A stretch of DNA of 64,000 nucleotides, taken from JAWLGJ01 sp041685145. Lineage in GTDB: Bacteria; Pseudomonadota; Alphaproteobacteria; Rhodospirillales; Magnetospirillaceae. Under the pieces are notes generated by a model, which was not told the DNA's origin, made no database searches, and saw only the letters and a list, made by a program, of their open reading frames with translations. Positions 59,655-64,000 of the stretch are shown here, in pieces; positions within the stretch are counted from its first letter, which is position 1, and the number at the start of each line of letters is the position of its first letter. Both the position numbers and the translations under genes were made by a program. The DNA is taken from assembly GCA_041685145.1 (NCBI GenBank), contig JAWLGJ010000003.1, forward strand, positions 1-64,000, written 5' to 3'.

Positions 59655-60983
59655 ATGACCCCGCCCGCTCCCCGGATAGGAATCGTCAGCCTGGGCTGCC
59701 CCAAGGCGCTGGTGGATTCCGAGCGCATCCTCACCCGCCTGCGCGCCGAAGGCTATGAAATCTCGGGCAGCTACGAGGAGGCGGACGCGGTGATCGTCAA
59801 CACCTGCGGCTTCCTCGATTCCGCCAAGCAGGAGTCGTTGCAGGCCATCGGCGAGGCCGTCGCCGAGAACGGGCGCGTCATCGTCACCGGCTGCATGGGC
59901 GGCGACGAGGCGGCCATTCGCGCCGTGCATCCGGCGGTGCTGGCGGTCACCGGCCCGCAGCAATACGAGGCGGTGGTGCGGGCGGTGCACGCCGCGGCGC
60001 CGCCGGCGCACGAGCCCTTCGCCGCCCTGGTGCCGCCCGAGGGCATCCGCCTGACGCCGCGCCACTACGCCTATGTCAAGATCGCCGAGGGCTGCAACCA
60101 GCGGTGCAGCTTCTGCATCATCCCGGCGCTGCGCGGCCCCCAGGTCAGCCGCCCGGTGGAGGAGGTCCTGCGCGAGGCCGAGCGTCTGGCCGCCGCCGGG
60201 GTGCGCGAGATCCTGGTGGTGGCGCAGGACACCGCCGCCTACGGCACCGATCGCCGCCACGCCGCCGGCCGCTGGCGCGGCCGCGAGGTGCGGGCCCACA
60301 TCGCCGACCTCGCCCGCGCCCTGGGCGAGCTGGGGGTGTGGGTGCGCCTGCACTACACCTATCCCTATCCGCATGTCGACGAGCTTGTGCCCCTGATGGC
60401 CGAGGGGCTGGTGCTGCCCTATCTGGACGTGCCCTTCCAGCACGCCAACCCGCGCGTGCTGAAGGCGATGCGGCGGCCGGCGCAACAGGAACGCACGCTG
60501 GAGCGCATCCGCCGCTGGCGGGCGCTGTGCCCCGACCTCACCATCCGCTCGACCTTCATCGTCGGCTTCCCCGGCGAGACCGAGGGCGAGTTCGAGGATC
60601 TGCTTGACTGGCTGGAGGAGGCGCAACTGGAGCGCGCCGGCGCCTTTCGCTACGAGCCGGTGGCCGGCGCCGCCGCCAACGCGCTGGCCGATGCCGTCGA
60701 TGCCGACGAGCGCGAGGACCGCTGGCACCGTTTCATGGAAACGCAGCGCGGCATCAGCGCCGAGCGCATGGCGGCGCGGGTGGGGCGCGAGATGGCGGTG
60801 ATCGTCGACGAGGCCGGCGAGGACGGCGCCATCGGCCGCACCCAGGGCGACGCCCCCGAGGTCGACGGCTGCGTCCACCTCCCGAACGGCGCCCATCTGG
60901 CGCCGGGCGACATCGTGCGGGTGCGGATCACGGCCGCCGACGATTACGACCTGTGGGGCGAGCCGCTCGCCCCGGCGGGCTAG
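59655..60983 (+). CDS. rimO: Ribosomal protein S12 methylthiotransferase RimO
   Basis: A 442-residue radical SAM enzyme that adds a methylthio group to Asp89 of ribosomal protein S12. The N-terminal auxiliary cluster ligands are Cys15 (SLGCPKALVDSE), Cys51 (VNTCGF) and Cys80 (TGCMG). The radical SAM cluster is Cys147, Cys151, Cys154 (GCNQRCSFC). A C-terminal TRAM domain is present. PYLDVPFQHANPRVLKAMRR supports RimO over MiaB. Start ATG at 59655. Confidence 0.95.
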   Translation: MTPPAPRIGIVSLGCPKALVDSERILTRLRAEGYEISGSYEEADAVIVNTCGFLDSAKQESLQAIGEAVAENGRVIVTGCMGGDEAAIRAVHPAVLAVTGPQQYEAVVRAVHAAAPPAHEPFAALVPPEGIRLTPRHYAYVKIAEGCNQRCSFCIIPALRGPQVSRPVEEVLREAERLAAAGVREILVVAQDTAAYGTDRRHAAGRWRGREVRAHIADLARALGELGVWVRLHYTYPYPHVDELVPLMAEGLVLPYLDVPFQHANPRVLKAMRRPAQQERTLERIRRWRALCPDLTIRSTFIVGFPGETEGEFEDLLDWLEEAQLERAGAFRYEPVAGAAANALADAVDADEREDRWHRFMETQRGISAERMAARVGREMAVIVDEAGEDGAIGRTQGDAPEVDGCVHLPNGAHLAPGDIVRVRITAADDYDLWGEPLAPAG

Positions 60984-60993
60984 GCGGCGCCCC

Positions 60994-62322
60994 ATGCCCC
61001 GCCCCGGCCCGCCCCCCCTGCCGCTGCGCGCCTATCGCCTGCTGGGATGGGCGGCGACGCCGCTGATGGGGCTGGCGCTGCGGCGGCGGCTGGCGCGGGG
61101 CAAGGAGGAACCGGGGCGGTTGGGCGAGCGGCGGGGCGAGACCGCCGGCCCTCGCCCGCCGGGGCGGCTGCTGTGGGTTCACGCCGCCAGCGTCGGCGAG
61201 ACGCTGTCGGTGCTGCCGTTGATCGAGCGCCTCCAGGCCGCCCGGCCCGGGTTGTCGGTTCTGCTGACCACCGGCACCCGCACCTCGGCGCGGCTGGTGG
61301 CGGCGCGGGCGCCGCTCGTGCTGCATCGCTTCGTGCCCTGGGACTCGCCGCGCTGGGTGGCGCGATTCCTGGATGGGTGGCGCCCCGACGCGGCGCTGTG
61401 GGTGGAATCGGAGCTGTGGCCGACGCTGGTCGAGGCCGCCGCCGCCCACGACCTGCCGATGGCGCTGCTGAACGGGCGCATGTCGGCGCGCTCGTACCGG
61501 CGCTGGCGGCTGGCGCCGCGCTCGGCGCGCCACGTCCTCGCCTGCTTCGGCGTCATCCTGGGCCAGTCGCGCGACGACTGCCGCCGCCTGACCCGGCTTG
61601 CCGGGCGCGAGGTCGACTTCGCCGGCCATCTGAAGCACGCGGCGCCGCCGCTGCCGGCGGAGGAGGGCGAATTGCACCGGCTGCGCGCCGCCCTCGCCGG
61701 GCGGCGCCCGTGGCTGGCGGCCAGCACCCATTCCGGCGAGGAACTCATCGCCGCGCGCACCCACCGGGCGCTGCGCGCGCGCCACCCCGGTCTGCTGACC
61801 ATCGTCATGCCGCGTCATCCCCATCGCGGCGCCGAGATCGCGTCCACTCTCGCCGCCGAGGGGTTGGCGGTGGCGCGGCGTGGCGCGGGCGAGGCACCGG
61901 GCGTCGACACCGACCTCTACCTCGTCGATACCGTCGGCGAGATGGGATTGTTCTGCCGACTGGCCGAGGCGGTGTTCGTGGGCAAGTCGCTGGTCGGCGG
62001 CGGCGGCCAGAACCCGCTGGAGCCGGCGCGGCTGGGCCGGCCGGTGCTGTTCGGCCCCGGCATGGAGAACTTCGCCGAGATCGCCGCCGCGATGACGGCG
62101 GCGGGCGCCGCGCGGCAGGTGGCGGACGCCGACGACCTGGCGCGAGGGCTGTCGGCCCTGCTGGCCGACCCCGCCCATTGCGCCGCCCAGGGCGAGGCCG
62201 CCCGCCGCTTCGCCGAGGACAGCGCCCAAGGCGTGTTGGAGGAGACCCTGCGCCGTCTGGCGCCGCTGTTCGACGACGCCCTCGGGCCCGCCTCGGCCGC
62301 TACGCCGTCAGCCAGGGTATGA
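60994..62322 (+). CDS. waaA: 3-deoxy-D-manno-octulosonic acid transferase (Kdo transferase)
   Basis: A 442-residue GT30 enzyme that adds Kdo to lipid A precursor at the inner membrane. The N-terminal membrane-associated helix is about 12-30. Catalytic Glu69 lies in WVHAASVGE. VESELWPTLVEAA, LLNGRMSARSYRRW and GKSLVGGGGQNPLEPARLG are family signatures. It is 10 bp after rimO on the same strand. The last 23 bp overlap the end of the opposing AEC gene. Confidence 0.95.
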   Translation: MPRPGPPPLPLRAYRLLGWAATPLMGLALRRRLARGKEEPGRLGERRGETAGPRPPGRLLWVHAASVGETLSVLPLIERLQAARPGLSVLLTTGTRTSARLVAARAPLVLHRFVPWDSPRWVARFLDGWRPDAALWVESELWPTLVEAAAAHDLPMALLNGRMSARSYRRWRLAPRSARHVLACFGVILGQSRDDCRRLTRLAGREVDFAGHLKHAAPPLPAEEGELHRLRAALAGRRPWLAASTHSGEELIAARTHRALRARHPGLLTIVMPRHPHRGAEIASTLAAEGLAVARRGAGEAPGVDTDLYLVDTVGEMGLFCRLAEAVFVGKSLVGGGGQNPLEPARLGRPVLFGPGMENFAEIAAAMTAAGAARQVADADDLARGLSALLADPAHCAAQGEAARRFAEDSAQGVLEETLRRLAPLFDDALGPASAATPSARV

Positions 62323-63250
62323 GCGCCGCCAGGACCGGCACCGAAAGCACGGTGGTGGCGAGAATCAGCGCCGAGCCCTCGCGCTCGCCGACCTCGTAGC
62401 GCTGGGCCACCACGAACAGCCCCACCCCCACCGGCAGCGCCGACATCATCACGCAGACCGCCGCCCACAGGGGCGGCATCGGCGGCGCCACGGCGATCAG
62501 GCCCACGGCCAGCGCCGGCTGCACCAGCATCTTGAGCGCGACGCCCAGCGCCAGCGCCCCCCGGCCGCCCGCCGCCGGCGCCGGTTGCCGAGGCTGCGTG
62601 GCCAGGAACAGCCCCAGCGAGAACAGCGCCGCCGGCCCCGCCGCCTGACCGATGATGTCGCAGAAGCTTTCCACCGCCCGCGGCACCGGCAGGCCGGTGA
62701 ACGACACCGCCAGCCCCGCCACCGGCGCCACCAGCAGCGGGTTGCGCCCCAGCCCGGCGCCGACGTCGAGCAGCAGCCGCCAGATGCTGTCGGCGCGGGA
62801 CTGCCCGGCCTCGATCAGGGCCAGAACCACCGCCACCAGCGCCGAGGCGGTGATGACGGTGGCGATGATCGCCGGCAGGGCGCCGCTGTCGCCGAAGGCG
62901 ACCAGCGCCAAGGGAATGCCCATGTGGCCGGTGTTGGGGTAGCTGGCCGCCATCGCGAACAGGGCGTTGCGGTCCAGCGGCAGCGCCAGGGCCGTCCGCC
63001 CCAGCCCCAGGGCGAGGGCGAAGGTGCCGAACTGGGCGCCGGCAAAGGCCAGGATGAAGGGCCAGAACAGGATCGCTTCGGGCTCGACCCGCGCCAAGGC
63101 GATGAACAACAGCGGCGGCAGCGCGAAGTTGAAGACGAAGGTGTTGAGCGTGCGGCTGCCGCCCGCGTCCAGCAGGCCCATGCGCCCGGCGAGGAAGCCG
63201 GCGCCCATGATGGCGAAAACGGGCAGAACGACGGTGATCAGCGACTGCAT
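62300..63250 (-). CDS. AEC-family (auxin efflux carrier-like) permease
   Basis: A 316-residue inner-membrane permease of about ten helices in the two-repeat AEC fold. It has the family start LITVVLPVFAIMGAGFLAGRMGLL and NTFVFNFALPPLLFIALA. The helix-breaking segment near AASYPNTGHMGIPLAL is the conserved NxGxxG-type motif. Bacterial members move malate, malonate or other carboxylates; substrate unknown. ATG 63250. Its end overlaps the end of waaA by 23 bp. Confidence 0.9.
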   Translation of the reverse strand: MQSLITVVLPVFAIMGAGFLAGRMGLLDAGGSRTLNTFVFNFALPPLLFIALARVEPEAILFWPFILAFAGAQFGTFALALGLGRTALALPLDRNALFAMAASYPNTGHMGIPLALVAFGDSGALPAIIATVITASALVAVVLALIEAGQSRADSIWRLLLDVGAGLGRNPLLVAPVAGLAVSFTGLPVPRAVESFCDIIGQAAGPAALFSLGLFLATQPRQPAPAAGGRGALALGVALKMLVQPALAVGLIAVAPPMPPLWAAVCVMMSALPVGVGLFVVAQRYEVGEREGSALILATTVLSVPVLAALIPWLTA

Positions 63251-63416
63251 CGCCGGACCCTAGGCCAGCCGCCCGCGGCCGCATACCCGCCTTTCGCATG
63301 ATGGACCCGCGGCCGCCGATGGCGGATTCTGCGCGGTCCCCCGCGCCAACGCGCCGCCCAGGCAGCCATGCAGCCGACGCGCCCCTCTCATGCATGGAAT
63401 TAGAACACTTCTTATG

Positions 63417-63444
63417 TTGACGGCATTATCCACACGAATATTAT
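63417..63444 (+). promoter_or_regulatory. Possible promoter of the cytochrome c peroxidase gene
   Basis: TTGACG (63417-63422) and TATTAT (63439-63444) are 16 bp apart in an AT-rich stretch, leaving a leader of about 50 bases before the ATG. Confidence 0.6.
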
Positions 63445-63497
63445 GGCTTTCGGTCACGCGCGCGGCCGCCATTCACGGACCTAAGGGGGATAACCAG

Positions 63498-64000
63498 ATG
63501 AGGTCGATACCTGCACTGGTGGGGGGAGCCTTGTTGCTGATACCCACCATGAGCGCCGCCGACGAGTTGATGGACACCGCGCGCCAGATGTTCGAGCCGA
63601 TTCCGTCGGTGCTGCCCGAGGTGAAGGGCAACGCGGTGACGCGGACACGGGTGGAATTGGGCAAGATGCTGTTCTTCGAGCCGCGCCTGTCCGCCTCGCA
63701 CCTGCTGAGCTGCAACACCTGCCACAATATTGGCCTGGGCGGCGACGACGACCTGCCGACCTCGATCGGCCACGGCTGGCAGAAGGGGCCGCGCAACGCG
63801 CCGACGGTCTACAACGCCGTCTTCAACATCGCCCAGTTCTGGGACGGCCGCGCCAGCGACCTGAAGGAGCAGGCGAAGGGCCCCATCCAGGCCAGCGTCG
63901 AGATGAACAACACGCCCGACCAGGTGGTCGCGACGCTGAAGAGCATTCCGGAATACGTCGAGGCCTTTGAAGTCGCCTTCCCCAACGAGGACGATCCGGT
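63498..64000 (+). CDS. Di-haem cytochrome c peroxidase (N-terminal part, cut by window edge)
   Basis: Periplasmic enzyme of the CCP/MauG family that reduces hydrogen peroxide with electrons from cytochrome c. Visible are 167 residues. Signal peptide about 1-21 (ends PTMSAA). The first haem site is CNTCH (Cys72, Cys75, His76), and GKMLFFEPRLSASHLLSCNTCH is the usual N-terminal block. WDGRASDLKEQAKGPIQ is also typical. The C-terminal haem domain lies off the window. Start ATG has AAGGGGGA upstream. Confidence 0.9.
   Translation, partial: MRSIPALVGGALLLIPTMSAADELMDTARQMFEPIPSVLPEVKGNAVTRTRVELGKMLFFEPRLSASHLLSCNTCHNIGLGGDDDLPTSIGHGWQKGPRNAPTVYNAVFNIAQFWDGRASDLKEQAKGPIQASVEMNNTPDQVVATLKSIPEYVEAFEVAFPNEDDP

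Noticed and set aside
58047..60995. Minus-strand open frame of about 980 codons opposite the degenerate GGDEF-EAL and rimO genes
   Set aside because: Composition (Gly, Ala, His, Arg runs) is that of antisense frames in GC-rich DNA, and rimO on the plus strand is unambiguous.

Overview
The window is about 70% GC and packed with genes. It reads as chromosomal DNA of a motile, stress-tolerant alphaproteobacterium, probably of the Rhodospirillales type; that placement is inference. The pointers are a MucR/Ros zinc-finger regulator, the phoR-pstSCAB-phoU-phoB order with long PstC and PstA proteins, a TTAA-N7-TTAA CtrA-type box, a pseudaminic acid operon next to a flagellin-like gene, and ectABC. 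I see no insertion sequence, integrase, prophage, CRISPR array or rRNA operon.

Region by region. 1-6205 (minus strand): a flagellin-like coiled-coil protein followed by pseB-pseC-pseF-pseG-formyltransferase-pseI, in which every junction from pseB on overlaps by 4 bp; pseI runs off the left edge. 6350-9363: tRNA-Thr, an S49 peptidase and a tRNA1(Val)-type methyltransferase facing a polyprenyl diphosphate synthase, then tRNA-Pro with a clear promoter and terminator. 9395-13355: mucR, two tandem fusions of a kinase-like domain without catalytic residues to a cyclic-nucleotide-binding domain, and a phosphoribosyltransferase. 13370-19051: the conserved spoVR-yeaH-prkA stress cluster and a DksA/TraR-type protein. 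19283-21961: a chemoreceptor and ygfZ. 22072-28804: a surface-glycan patch with four glycosyltransferases, a carbohydrate sulfotransferase, a GSCFA protein and an FkbM methyltransferase.

28783-40780 is mostly housekeeping: a dihydroorotase-type enzyme, an AI-2E-family permease, recQ, a desaturase, a 24-residue membrane peptide, tRNA-Ser, rplU-rpmA, obgE-proB-proA-nadD-rsfS-rlmH. 41312-48684 is the phosphate regulon with a Pho box before pstS. 48731-51005 makes ectoine (ectABC, minus strand), opposite an MFS exporter. 52753-55907 encodes the inner-membrane and adaptor parts of a type I secretion system. 55971-64000 holds a DHA2 exporter, a response regulator coupled to a degenerate GGDEF-EAL protein, rimO, waaA, an AEC carrier and the start of a di-haem cytochrome c peroxidase.

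The most unusual content is (i) the tandem pseudokinase-cNMP-binding fusions, (ii) a formyltransferase in the place normally held by the PseH acetyltransferase, beside a flagellin-like protein I cannot assign, and (iii) the response regulator paired with a GGDEF-EAL protein that has lost its catalytic motifs.
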